From Archangium lansingense (GTDB taxonomy: Bacteria > Myxococcota > Myxococcia > Myxococcales > Myxococcaceae), in NCBI RefSeq assembly GCF_026626635.1, contig NZ_JAPNKA010000001.1, positions 7,006,001-7,070,000 on the forward strand: 64,000 nucleotides of DNA. Reading direction: 5' to 3'. Shown one piece after another: positions 50,539 through 59,450 of this stretch (its first letter is position 1; every line of letters starts with the position of its first letter). The translations under genes and the position numbers were made by a program. The notes below the pieces were generated by a model. It was not told the DNA's origin, made no database searches, and saw nothing but the letters and a program-made list of their open reading frames with translations.

Positions 50539-52050
50539 GTGGAAGTGGAGTCGATGAAGTGGGCTGTACGAGGAGCGCGCGTGGCGTGCGTGCTCGGGAC
50601 GCTGTACGCGATGCTGGCTGGAGCGAAGCCGTCCTTCACCGCCGAGACTGTACGAGAACGGGCCCGCGAGCTGGCCCACCGGCCCTACCAGGCCCCCGCG
50701 TCGACGCTCCCGTCCGCCTACGCGCAGCTCTCCTACGATCAATACCGGGACATCCGCTACCGCCCAGAGCGGGCCTGGTGGCGCGACGTCGGCCTGCCCT
50801 TCCAGGCCCAGTTCTTCCACCCGGGATTCCTCTACACCTCGCCCGTCACCCTGCACGAGGTGGAGGGTGGGAACGTGGTCCCGTTGCGCTTCTCGCCGGA
50901 CCTCTTCGCCTATGGCTCGCTGGTGAAGGAGCTCCCCCCGGCGCCACCAGACAGCTTCGCGGGCTTCCGGCTCACCTACCCGCTCAACCGGCCGGACCAC
51001 TTCGACGAGGTGGTGTCCTTCCTGGGCGCCAGCTACTTCCGCGCCCTGGGCCGGGGCAACGTGTACGGGTTGTCCGCCCGCGGGCTGGCCATCGACACGG
51101 CGCTCCCCCAGGGCGAGGAGTTCCCCTCGTTCCGTGAGTTCTGGCTGGAGAAGCCGGCTCCCGGCGCGGATCGCATCGTGGTGCATGCGCTGCTGGATAG
51201 CCCGAGCGTCACCGGCGCGTACCGCTTCGTCATCATCCCCGGTGAGCGGACGGTGGTGGAGGTCGAGGCGACGCTCCACGCGCGCAAGGCGGTGAAGCGG
51301 CTCGGGGTGGCACCACTCACCAGCATGTACCTCTTCGGTGAGAACGACCGGGGCGCCTACGACGACTTCCGGCCCGAGGTGCATGACTCGGACGGGCTCG
51401 TCTTGTGGATGAAGAACGGCGAGCACCTGTGGCGCCCGCTGCAGAACCCGGCCCGCCTGAGTGTCTCCAGCTTCCAGGTGGAGAGCCTGCGCGCCTTCGG
51501 CCTGTTGCAGCGCGATCAGACCTTCTCCAACTACGAGGATCTGGAGGCGCGCTACGACAAGCGTCCCGGCGTCTGGGTGGAGCCGGTGGGCGACTGGGGC
51601 CGAGGCTCGGTGCAGCTCGTGGAGATTCCCACGCCGCAGGAGGTGCATGACAACATCGTGGCCTTCTGGGTGCCCGAGGCCCCCTTCACCCCCGGTGCCG
51701 AGCTGCGCCTCGCCTGGAAGCTGCACTGGGGGCACGAGCCGCCCGAGCGCCCCTCCGTGGCCGTCACCACCGCCACGCGCATCGCCGCGGGCAGCACGGC
51801 GGGAGCCCGGCGCTTCGTCCTCGAGTTCTCTCGCGGTGGCCCGGAGGGAGCGGGGCCGGTCGAGGCGGTCGTCACTGCCTCGAAGGGACAGGTCCTCCAC
51901 CCCATCGCGCAGCGCAACGACGTCACCGGCGGCTGGCGGGTCACCTTCGAGCTGGTACCCCAGGCGGGTGCCCCGGCCGAGCTGCGCTGTTTCCTCCGAC
52001 GCGGATCCCAGACCCTCACCGAGACATGGAGTTACCTATGGACACCGTGA
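50539..52050 (+). CDS. opgG: Periplasmic glucan biosynthesis protein OpgG (MdoG)
   Basis: The product has 503 residues. The N-terminus has a signal peptide (ARVACVLGTLYAMLAGA). The OpgG beta-sandwich fold follows, with YDQYRDIRYRPERAWW, FQAQFFHPGFLY, FAGFRLTYPLNRPDHFDEVVSFLGASYFRALGRGNVYGLSARGLAI and PLTSMYLFGENDRGAYDDFRPEVHDSDGL. OpgG is needed for branching or release of osmoregulated periplasmic glucans made by OpgH. GTG 50539 is given; ATG 50554 is the alternative start. The stop overlaps the next gene by 13 nt. The operon is opgG, small gene, opgH. Confidence 0.93.
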   Translation: MEVESMKWAVRGARVACVLGTLYAMLAGAKPSFTAETVRERARELAHRPYQAPASTLPSAYAQLSYDQYRDIRYRPERAWWRDVGLPFQAQFFHPGFLYTSPVTLHEVEGGNVVPLRFSPDLFAYGSLVKELPPAPPDSFAGFRLTYPLNRPDHFDEVVSFLGASYFRALGRGNVYGLSARGLAIDTALPQGEEFPSFREFWLEKPAPGADRIVVHALLDSPSVTGAYRFVIIPGERTVVEVEATLHARKAVKRLGVAPLTSMYLFGENDRGAYDDFRPEVHDSDGLVLWMKNGEHLWRPLQNPARLSVSSFQVESLRAFGLLQRDQTFSNYEDLEARYDKRPGVWVEPVGDWGRGSVQLVEIPTPQEVHDNIVAFWVPEAPFTPGAELRLAWKLHWGHEPPERPSVAVTTATRIAAGSTAGARRFVLEFSRGGPEGAGPVEAVVTASKGQVLHPIAQRNDVTGGWRVTFELVPQAGAPAELRCFLRRGSQTLTETWSYLWTP

Positions 52051-52523
52051 AGAAGCCGACCTCCCTCCCCTGCCACCCGGACACCCGCGCGGCGCTCGAC
52101 ACCTTCTTCCGGTCCTTCGGTTTCTCCCAGGAGGGCGAGCTCTCCCTCCTCGCGGAGTGGTCGCTCGGCACCATCACCGGTGTCGGGCCCCGGGACGCCC
52201 TGGCCCTCGCCCAGGCGCGCATGGAGGACTGGCTGGAGGGAACACTGGGCCCGGCGCACGCGAGCGGCGGCGCACTGCTGACGCGGGGCCGCGCGGCCTT
52301 CGTGCTGTGCGAGGGCGCGCAGTGGGGCGCCACGGTCCTCATGCGGGAGCCGGGCGCGCTGCCCGTGGCGCTCGTGAAGGCCCTGCGCGCCTCGGTGCCC
52401 GTCCCCGCTCCGTTGCCGCTCCCCACCCCCATGCCGGAGCAGCAGCTGGTGCTGTGGCCCCTGGGTGAGCTCTTCCGGCGCTGGTGGCGCGCGGGCGAGC
52501 CGGACGTCTCCATCTCCCGCTAA
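52038..52523 (+). CDS. Hypothetical protein between opgG and opgH
   Basis: This 161-residue soluble protein lacks signal and membrane segments. It has a helical N-terminal part (DTRAALDTFFRSFGFSQEGE), then a beta-like segment (AAFVLCEGAQWGATVLMREPGAL), a Pro-rich stretch (PVPAPLPLPTPMPEQQ) and LVLWPLGELFRRWWRAG at the end. ATG 52038 has GGAG six bases upstream; an in-frame ATG also lies at 52026. It overlaps opgG by 13 nt and precedes opgH by 15 nt, so translation is likely coupled to both. In E. coli opgG and opgH are directly adjacent. It might regulate or tether OpgH (inference). Confidence 0.7.
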   Translation: MDTVKKPTSLPCHPDTRAALDTFFRSFGFSQEGELSLLAEWSLGTITGVGPRDALALAQARMEDWLEGTLGPAHASGGALLTRGRAAFVLCEGAQWGATVLMREPGALPVALVKALRASVPVPAPLPLPTPMPEQQLVLWPLGELFRRWWRAGEPDVSISR

Positions 52524-52538
52524 GGCACGGACGCTCTC

Positions 52539-54560
52539 ATGTACGCGCATTCCTTCTCGCCCGGGACCGCCGGGCTCCGCCGGACGTGTGTCCTCGGACT
52601 GACCGTGCTCTCCACCCTCGCCGCCACGTGGGAGCTGCTCCGCCTGCTGAGCACGCGGGGGCTCACCGCGCCCGAGTTGGCGATGACGGTGCTCTTCACC
52701 CTGTGCTTCGCATGGATCTCCCTGTCCTGCTGGGCGGCGATCGCGGGCTTCCTCCAGCTCGTGCTCGGCGGGCGACTGCCGGGCCTGAAGTGGCCGGACG
52801 CCGGGGAAGAGGCGGCCCCGCTGAAGCGGCGCACCGCGGTGGTGATGCCCATCCACAATGAGGATCCGTCGGCGGTCTTCGCCAACGTGCAGGCCACCTA
52901 CGAGTCGGTGGCGGCCACGGGGCACCTGGAGTCCTTCGATTTCTACGTGCTGAGCGACTCCACGCGCGCGGAGGCCTGGGTGGCCGAGGAGCTGGCGTGG
53001 GCGGACCTGTGCCGCCGGGTGGGTGGCCAGGGGCGCATCTTCTACCGGAGGCGCTCGGACAACACGGGCAAGAAGGCGGGCAACCTCGCCGACTTCTGCG
53101 AGCGCTGGGGCCGCCGCTACGACTTCATGGTGGTGCTGGATGCCGACAGCCTCATGTCCGGCGACACGCTGGTGCGGATGGCGCGGCTGATGGATCTCAA
53201 CCCGCGCGTGGGCATCCTCCAAGCCCCGCCGCAGCTCGTGGGACGGAGCACGCTCTTCGCCCGCCTGCAGCAGTTCGCCGGCCGGGTGTACGGGCCCGTG
53301 GTCGCCGCGGGCGCGGCGGCCTGGCAGCTCGGCGAGTCCAACTACTGGGGCCACAACGCCATCCTGCGCGTGGCCGCCTTCACCGAGCACTGCGGGTTGC
53401 CGGTGCTGCCGGGACAACAGCCCTTCGGCGGCCACATCCTCAGCCATGACTTCGTGGAGGCGGCACTGATGCGGCGCGCCGGCTACACGGTGTGGCTGGT
53501 GCCGGAGCTGGGCGGCAGCTACGAGCAGCCCCCTCCCCACCTGCTGGCCTACGCGCAGAGGGATCGGCGCTGGTGCCAGGGAAACCTCCAGCACCTGCGG
53601 CTCGTCCTCGCGGGCGGGCTGCACCCCTTCAGCCGCGGGCACTTCCTCATGGGCGTGATGTCCTATGTAGCCTCGCCGCTGTGGCTGCTCTTCCTCTGTG
53701 TAGGGCTGGTGGCGGCGCTGCATGATCGCTTCCTGGAGCCGGAGTACTTCCCGGCGCACCGCACGCTCTTTCCGGTGTGGCCCACGTTCGACTCCGAGGG
53801 CGCGCTGCGGTTGATGGCGGTGTCCCTGTTCATGCTGCTGCTGCCCAAGGCCCTCGGGCTCGCGCTGGTCCTGGGGCGGCGGGAGCAGGCGTCGCTCATG
53901 GGAGGCCGGCTCCGGCTGGTGCTGAGCGCGCTGGCGGAGAGCGTGCTCTCCACGCTGCTCGCGCCGGTGATGATGCTCTTCCAGTCGCACTTCGTCTTCG
54001 GGACGCTGCTCGGCTACCGGGTGTCCTGGACGAGCCAGCAGCGCGATGACGAGGATCTGCCCTGGGCGGAGGCGGCGCGGCGCCATGCGGTCCACACGGC
54101 GGTGGGCGGGGTGCTGGCAATCGTGGCGCTCACCGTGTTCCCGGGACTGCTGCCGTGGCTGTCCCCGGTGGTGGCGGGACTGTTGCTGTCCATCCCGCTG
54201 TCGGTGTGGACGGCGCGTGCGTCGCTGGGCACGTGGGCGGCGAAGCGGGGCCTGTTCCTCATCCCCGAGGAGTCGGCACCGCCGCCGGTGGTGGCCCGCG
54301 CGCATGAGCTCGCCGGGCGGGAGCTGGAGCCGGTGGGTGACGGGCTGGAGCGGGTGCTGGAGGATCCGCGCGCCCACGCCCTGCATCTGGCCCTGTTGGC
54401 GTCCTCACCGGGCGCCAGCGCGACGCCCCTCACGCTCGCCTCGGCTCGCCGCAAGCTGATGGAGAGACGGCCGGAGCAGCTCTCCGCACAGGAGAAGCTG
54501 GCGGTGCTGCTGGACGCGGAGACGCTCGAGGAGGCGCGGCGCCCCAGCATCTCCCCGTGA
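52539..54560 (+). CDS. opgH: Glucan biosynthesis glucosyltransferase OpgH (MdoH)
   Basis: This 673-residue inner-membrane GT2 enzyme makes the beta-1,2-linked backbone of periplasmic glucans from UDP-glucose. Two N-terminal helices precede the cytoplasmic catalytic domain: VVMPIHNEDP, FYVLSDSTRAEAW, the DxD-type VVLDADSLMSGDTL, FGGHILSHDFVEAALMRRAGY and QRDRRW (340-345). Several C-terminal helices follow (SPLWLLFLCVGLVAAL; LMAVSLFMLLLPKALGLALVLG). It is shorter than E. coli MdoH (847), mainly at the N-terminus. Last gene of the opgG operon. Confidence 0.94.
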   Translation: MYAHSFSPGTAGLRRTCVLGLTVLSTLAATWELLRLLSTRGLTAPELAMTVLFTLCFAWISLSCWAAIAGFLQLVLGGRLPGLKWPDAGEEAAPLKRRTAVVMPIHNEDPSAVFANVQATYESVAATGHLESFDFYVLSDSTRAEAWVAEELAWADLCRRVGGQGRIFYRRRSDNTGKKAGNLADFCERWGRRYDFMVVLDADSLMSGDTLVRMARLMDLNPRVGILQAPPQLVGRSTLFARLQQFAGRVYGPVVAAGAAAWQLGESNYWGHNAILRVAAFTEHCGLPVLPGQQPFGGHILSHDFVEAALMRRAGYTVWLVPELGGSYEQPPPHLLAYAQRDRRWCQGNLQHLRLVLAGGLHPFSRGHFLMGVMSYVASPLWLLFLCVGLVAALHDRFLEPEYFPAHRTLFPVWPTFDSEGALRLMAVSLFMLLLPKALGLALVLGRREQASLMGGRLRLVLSALAESVLSTLLAPVMMLFQSHFVFGTLLGYRVSWTSQQRDDEDLPWAEAARRHAVHTAVGGVLAIVALTVFPGLLPWLSPVVAGLLLSIPLSVWTARASLGTWAAKRGLFLIPEESAPPPVVARAHELAGRELEPVGDGLERVLEDPRAHALHLALLASSPGASATPLTLASARRKLMERRPEQLSAQEKLAVLLDAETLEEARRPSISP

Positions 54561-54589
54561 CATGCCAGCGGACCGGCTGACACGCCACG

Positions 54590-54604
54590 GGGCGGTCTCC
54601 GCCC
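54590..54604. terminator. Hairpin between convergent opgH and golvesin-domain genes
   Basis: The perfect arms GGGCGG (54590-54595) and CCGCCC (54599-54604) with loop TCT lie in the 59-base gap between two convergent genes. No T-tract follows. It probably acts as a transcription end or 3' stabiliser in both directions. Confidence 0.5.
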
Positions 54605-54619
54605 TACCCCCTCACCTCA

Positions 54620-56074
54620 TCAGCGGACCTGGATGGCGTCCGCGACGACCACGAAGCCCTCGGGGGCCCAGCGGCTCAGCTGCACCTTGTTCCAGCCGGC
54701 CGGGAAGCTCCACGAGCCGAGCGTGCTCCACGCGCCACCGCCCGTCTGCTGGTTCTTGTACACCGTGGCCAGCGTGGTGCCGCTGGCGTTCTTGATGATG
54801 TAGGGCGCGGCCGACGAGCGGTTGGTGCCCGCGGTCCACCGGGCGTCGATTGTCTTGGTGGCCGCCGCCGACAGGTAGAACCAGAACGTCGCCGGCTCGG
54901 AGACCGGCGCCGTCGAGGCGTACAGGTAGTTGGAGCCGTAGTAGCCCGCCGTCGAGGTCGCGGCCGTCCAGCTCCCCGTCAGCTCGATGTAGCCCTTGGT
55001 GGTGTCATTGGCGGCGTTGTTGTTGTCGATGATCAGGCCCGTGCTCGGGGTGCCGCCCGTCGTCCACAGGTACGTCACGTCGACCCAGTCGTTGTTGCTC
55101 ATCCCCAGGTCCGTCCAGAACGATCCATCGGCGATGTCGATGCCCGCGGGATTGGCCGGACGGCGGCCGAACTGATCCAACCCGCCGTTGAATCCATCCT
55201 GGTAGGCGGCCTGGGCCTCGGGCTTGCCCTGCGGCAGGGTCTTCCACATCTCGCGGACGCTCGAGGGATTCCAGTAGTCATCCTTCGTGTTCCACGGGCC
55301 CACGTCCCACACCGACGTGGTGGTGCACCTGGCCGTCTTCGAGTAGCACACGCGCACCTGGTACTCGGAGCCACCGTTGGACGCGAGCGCCCGGCGCGAG
55401 GGCAGCGCCACGAAGCGGTCATAGCTCTTGATGACGTGGCCGTTGGCCGTCGTGCCGCCCACCAACCCCTCGCGCGTGGCGTAGATGCGGTAGGTCAACG
55501 CAGCCAGGGACTGAACGCCCTGGGTGGTGTCACCACCCTCCAGCGTTCCCTCCAGCTTCACGTCATGCACCACGGGGCCACGACCGTGCTCGTCCGCCAC
55601 GAGCGCGAGCCGCACCTGCACCTCCGTGCCGGCCCAGGGAAGACGCACGGCCTCTCCCGTGCTGGAGATGCTCCACTCGCTCCAGGCGCCGCTGGCCGAG
55701 CGCACCCGGACATCCACCTCCACCCCCATCCCGAAGGTGCTCTTCGCCCGGAGCAGCGGCCGGACGGTGTCCACGGGCTGCTCCAGCCGGCGAGCCGGGA
55801 AGGTGTAGAGGCCCGTAAGGGTCCGAAGCCCCTCGGGCCGGCGCATGACGTTGTAGGGCTCGTACACCAGACCCTCGCCGGTGCGCACGAACTCGCCCGT
55901 GCCCTCTCCGGTGGTGAGCTCCTCCGTCCAACGTACGGCGCTGGCGCTCCCCGGAGGGGAAGCACGGAGAGACTTCGTCGCGGGCTCCTGCGAGCCCTCC
56001 GCGACCGCAGCGCCGCCCGCCAGCGAGACCCCCAACATCATCGTCATGAACGTCGACCGCAGCTTCGAGTGCAT
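54620..56074 (-). CDS. Secreted protein with golvesin C-terminal-like domain
   Basis: The product has 484 residues. MHSKLRSTFMTMMLGVSLAGGAAVA is a signal peptide with AAGGAG before the ATG. The middle part contains beta-rich segments (VRPLLRAKSTFGMGVEVDVRVRSASGAWSEWS; YQVRVCYSKTARCTTTSVWDVGPWNTKDDYWNPSS). The last ~135 residues are the golvesin/Xly module: NNAANDTTKGYIELTGSW, GYYGSNYLYASTA, FWFYLSAAATKTIDARWTAG and LGSWSFPAGWNKVQLSRW. These domains occur in secreted hydrolases and probably bind cell-wall or polysaccharide. No catalytic domain was identified. Confidence 0.87.
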   Translation of the reverse strand: MHSKLRSTFMTMMLGVSLAGGAAVAEGSQEPATKSLRASPPGSASAVRWTEELTTGEGTGEFVRTGEGLVYEPYNVMRRPEGLRTLTGLYTFPARRLEQPVDTVRPLLRAKSTFGMGVEVDVRVRSASGAWSEWSISSTGEAVRLPWAGTEVQVRLALVADEHGRGPVVHDVKLEGTLEGGDTTQGVQSLAALTYRIYATREGLVGGTTANGHVIKSYDRFVALPSRRALASNGGSEYQVRVCYSKTARCTTTSVWDVGPWNTKDDYWNPSSVREMWKTLPQGKPEAQAAYQDGFNGGLDQFGRRPANPAGIDIADGSFWTDLGMSNNDWVDVTYLWTTGGTPSTGLIIDNNNAANDTTKGYIELTGSWTAATSTAGYYGSNYLYASTAPVSEPATFWFYLSAAATKTIDARWTAGTNRSSAAPYIIKNASGTTLATVYKNQQTGGGAWSTLGSWSFPAGWNKVQLSRWAPEGFVVVADAIQVR

Positions 56075-56261
56075 GAAGCGTCTCCTTGGAAAAATGGGAA
56101 TACCGTACAGCCCATTCTTCCTAGGAGAACATTGAAAGCCCCTCGATGTCTCAGAAAAAGATAAATCTGATTCTCAGCTGCGCGGACGCGCCCCTGTCTC
56201 GCATCGAGCCCGTCCGCCCTATACGTAAAACTCCCATGCCCCCACCGAAGCTCAGTCTGGC

Positions 56262-56277
56262 GGTGACGGCGGTCACC
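56262..56277. repeat. GGTGAC-N4-GTCACC palindrome downstream of argS
   Basis: This perfect 16-bp copy has the same motif as the cluster at 37204-37273. It lies 10 bases beyond the argS stop codon and about 185 bases upstream of the golvesin-domain gene. Confidence 0.6.
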
Positions 56278-56286
56278 ACCCCACCC

Positions 56287-58065
56287 TCACTCCTCCTCGG
56301 GCGGGGCCTCCATGTACTCGGGGGCCTGGATGCCCAGCAGCGCGAACGCGCTCCGCAGCGTCTGCTTCAGCGCCGCCACCAGAGCGAGCCGGCCCTGCGT
56401 CTTCTCCGGGTCCGCGCTGATGATGGGGTCCGCCTTGTAGCGCGTGTAGTAGCTGTGGAAGTCGGTGATCAGCTCCTGGCAGAAGTACAGCACGTGGTGC
56501 GGCTCCAGCCGCTCGGCCGCGCTCGCCACCACGTCGGGCAGCTGGCTCATCTTCTTGAGCATCACCAGCTCCTCGGGCAGCGTCAGCCGCGCGAGGTGCG
56601 CCTCCGTTAGCCCCTCCAGCCCAACGAACGTCTGCCCCTTCTCCACCGCCTTCTTCAGGATGTTCGCGCACCGCGCGTGGCCATACTGGAAGTAGAAGAC
56701 GGGGTTCTCCTTCGACTGCTCCTTCACCTTGTCCAGGTCGAAGTCGAAGCGCGCGTTCGCCGTCTTCATGAGGAAGAGGAACCGGCACACGTCCGCCCCG
56801 GCCTCGTCGATGAGGTCCTCCAGCTCGAACACCGTGCCCTTGCGCTTGCTGACCTTCACCTCCTCGCCACCCCGGGTGATGCGGACGATCTGCACCAGCA
56901 GGAAGTCGAGCTTCTTCGGCTCCAACCCGAGCAGGATCATCCCCGCCTTGATGCGCGGGGTGTGGCCGGCATGGTCCGCCCCGAGCACGTCGATGATGCG
57001 ATCGAAGCCGCGCTCGTACTTCTCCTGGTGGTAGGCCAGGTCCGCCGTCAGGTACACGGGCGTGCCGTCGTGCCGGAGGATGACGCGGTCCTCGTCATCC
57101 CCGTGCTGGCTCGTCATGAGGAAGGTGCCACCGCGCTGCCGCTCGGCGTACTGGGCGGCCTTGCTGTCCTCGCTCCGGACCTTCTCGCCCTCGCGCCGGG
57201 CCTCGGTGGCCTCGTACGTCGCGCCGCGCGCCTTGTACTGCTCGGCCACCGCCTTCACCTTGCCGGCCGCATGCAGCGAGGCCTCGCTGTAGAACACGTC
57301 GTGGCGGATGTTGGCCTTCTCCAGGCTGGACTGGATGGCCTTCATGTTCTCCCGGATGGCCACCGAGATCGCCACGGGCAGCCACTCGGACTCGGGCGCC
57401 TTCAGGTAGCGCTCGCCCACCTCGGCCTTCCACGTCTTCGCGATGTCGATGACGTACTCGCCCGGATACTCGCCCTCGCCCAGCTCCACCTGCTCGCCGA
57501 AGAGCTGCCGGTAGCGCTTGTGCAGGGTGCGGCCCAGCGTCTCCACCTGCTTGCCGTAGTCGTTGATGTAGAACTCGCGCGTCACGTCATGCCCGGCCGC
57601 TTCCAGCAGCCGCGACACGGCGTCGCCCATGAAGGCCCCGCGTGCATGGCCGATGTGCACCGGCCCCGTCGGGTTCGCCGAGACGAACTCCACCATCACC
57701 CGCTTGCCCGTGGACTTCGGCGCCCGCCGCCCGAAGGTATCCCCGGCCCGAAGCACCTCGCGCGCCACGTCCAGGATGACGCCCGGCTTGAGGGTGAAGT
57801 TGAGGAAGCCCGGCCCCGCCACGTCCACCTTGGCGACGATGCCCTCCTTGTCCACCAGGCCCTTCACGATGGCGTTCGCGATGTCCCGGGGAGGCTTGCC
57901 CTCCGGCTTCGTGAGCATCATGGCCACGTTCACGGCCCAATCGCCGTGGGCCGGGTTCTTCGGGGGCTCCACGGCGTAGCCCGGCACCTGCTCCAGCTTG
58001 AGCGTGCCGGCCGCCTTCAGCGCCGCGAGCGTTTCATCGATGAGAGCGAAGACCTTCTGCCGCAT
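56287..58065 (-). CDS. argS: Arginyl-tRNA synthetase
   Basis: This 592-residue class Ia synthetase charges tRNA-Arg. The HIGH motif is at 137-140 (NPTGPVHIGHARGAFMGD). The KMSKS-like loop is KVSKRKGTVFELEDL, and YQYGHARCANILKK plus LVAALKQTLRSAFALLGIQAPEYM mark the anticodon-binding DALR domain. The N-terminal Add-1 domain (HGDWAVNVAMMLTK) is also present. ATG 58065 has GGAGAAGGA upstream. It is the only obvious essential housekeeping gene in the window. The minus-strand TPR gene upstream is 121 nt away. Confidence 0.97.
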   Translation of the reverse strand: MRQKVFALIDETLAALKAAGTLKLEQVPGYAVEPPKNPAHGDWAVNVAMMLTKPEGKPPRDIANAIVKGLVDKEGIVAKVDVAGPGFLNFTLKPGVILDVAREVLRAGDTFGRRAPKSTGKRVMVEFVSANPTGPVHIGHARGAFMGDAVSRLLEAAGHDVTREFYINDYGKQVETLGRTLHKRYRQLFGEQVELGEGEYPGEYVIDIAKTWKAEVGERYLKAPESEWLPVAISVAIRENMKAIQSSLEKANIRHDVFYSEASLHAAGKVKAVAEQYKARGATYEATEARREGEKVRSEDSKAAQYAERQRGGTFLMTSQHGDDEDRVILRHDGTPVYLTADLAYHQEKYERGFDRIIDVLGADHAGHTPRIKAGMILLGLEPKKLDFLLVQIVRITRGGEEVKVSKRKGTVFELEDLIDEAGADVCRFLFLMKTANARFDFDLDKVKEQSKENPVFYFQYGHARCANILKKAVEKGQTFVGLEGLTEAHLARLTLPEELVMLKKMSQLPDVVASAAERLEPHHVLYFCQELITDFHSYYTRYKADPIISADPEKTQGRLALVAALKQTLRSAFALLGIQAPEYMEAPPEEE

Positions 58066-58186
58066 GGTACGTCCTTCTCCAGTCACAGCCTTGAGGGCGG
58101 CGCACTGTATGCGGATCCGGTGTGGGCTTCACGGCTTCCGTATGCCCACTGACGGTGAACCCGCTGCGCGCTGACGGGGGACGCCC

Positions 58187-59398
58187 TCACTCCCGGGTGA
58201 TCACCGCCGTCCTTCCGGGCTCGGGCGGTCTGGGAGGCTCGGGGAGGCGGGTCTCGATGGGCCGGCGCTCCTCGAGCTCCGAAGCCCGGCCGCTCGCTCC
58301 GAGCGCCTGGTTCAGCGAGGCGAACTGCGGATCCGTGGCCAGCCGCTCGAGCAGCAGCTCCCGCCCGAAGCGGGGCGAGGCCGTAACGAGCAGATCGATG
58401 ACCTCCCGGGCGGGCCGCCCCTGACGCAGCAGCAACTCCGCGTAGCGCAACAGCGGATCCGCGAACCAGCGGTTGGCCTCGGCGGCCTTCCCGTAGGCCT
58501 CAATCGCCTCGGGGAGCTGGCCCCGTGCCTCCAGCAGCAGACCCGCGTAGTAGTGGGACATGGGGAGGTTGTGGTCCCCGGCCTGCGCGTAAACCCGCAG
58601 AGCCTCGTCCTCCCGCCCGAGCGCGAACAAGGCACTGGCCTTGCCCGCGAGGAACGGCTTGCGCTTGGGGTCCGTCTCCAGGTGGCTGCCCAGCAGTTCC
58701 TCGTAGGATTGCAGCGCCTCCTCGTAGCGGCCCTCTCCGAGTTGCAGCGCGGCCAGGTCCCCGAGCGCGTGGTACGCCCGCAGCCGGTCCTCCCGCGTCT
58801 CGCGCCTGGCCACCACCTCGCGCAGCGCCGCGAGCTTCGCCTCCACCGCCGCCTGCTGCGCGAGCGCCTGCTCCCCGGCCTGCTTCCAATCGCTGTCCTT
58901 CATGAGGGCACGCAGGTCCTCAGGCGTGGGCACGTGGACGTGGAGCATCAACGTCTGCTTCACCTGGGAGTCGCCGTCCTGGACGAGTACGCCCACCTGG
59001 TGGAGACCTGGAGATTTCGGGGCCACCCAGGTCACCGTCGGCCCGTTCTCCTGCTCCAGGCGCCCCCGTGCCGCCACCCAGGTGTAGCGCCGCGCACTGG
59101 CCTCCCCCGAGCCTCCTTCCACCTCGCAGCCCAGCACCACACGCCCCCCTACGGGCACGTCATGCGGGGTCGCGGTAATGCGGACGATTCGCAGGGGAGC
59201 CTGTGCCGGCCGTGAAGCGCTCGCCGTCTCCACCTGAGCGGAGGACGCGGAGGGCACAGGGGTCCGCACCGGGGCCCGCTCCGACTCGGACGGCGCCCCT
59301 CCCCCGCTCCAGATGGCGAGGCCACTGCCCAGCACCGCGGCGAGCCCCAGGCCCATCCACCGGGCCCGCCCCAGGCGCTGACTGGCTGACGACCTCAT
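58187..59398 (-). CDS. Membrane-anchored protein with Ig-like and TPR domains
   Basis: The product has 403 residues. An N-terminal anchor (WMGLGLAAVLGSGLAIW) is followed by a Ser/Pro-rich spacer and a PKD/Ig-like beta domain (VRITATPHDVPVGGRVVLGCEVEGGSGEASARRYTWVAARG; VTWVAPKSPGLHQVGVLVQDGDSQV). The C-terminal half has four or five TPRs (LRAYHALGDLAALQLGEGRYEEALQSYEELL; SHYYAGLLLEARGQLPEAIEAYGKAAEAN). It probably scaffolds in the periplasm. GGAGCGAGG precedes the ATG. It starts 52 nt after the secreted hydrolase gene, so the two form an operon. Confidence 0.78.
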   Translation of the reverse strand: MRSSASQRLGRARWMGLGLAAVLGSGLAIWSGGGAPSESERAPVRTPVPSASSAQVETASASRPAQAPLRIVRITATPHDVPVGGRVVLGCEVEGGSGEASARRYTWVAARGRLEQENGPTVTWVAPKSPGLHQVGVLVQDGDSQVKQTLMLHVHVPTPEDLRALMKDSDWKQAGEQALAQQAAVEAKLAALREVVARRETREDRLRAYHALGDLAALQLGEGRYEEALQSYEELLGSHLETDPKRKPFLAGKASALFALGREDEALRVYAQAGDHNLPMSHYYAGLLLEARGQLPEAIEAYGKAAEANRWFADPLLRYAELLLRQGRPAREVIDLLVTASPRFGRELLLERLATDPQFASLNQALGASGRASELEERRPIETRLPEPPRPPEPGRTAVITRE

Positions 59399-59450
59399 CC
59401 TCGCTCCTTCCCGGACGCCCGGGCGGACCATCCCCGAGCGCGGCTCCGGC

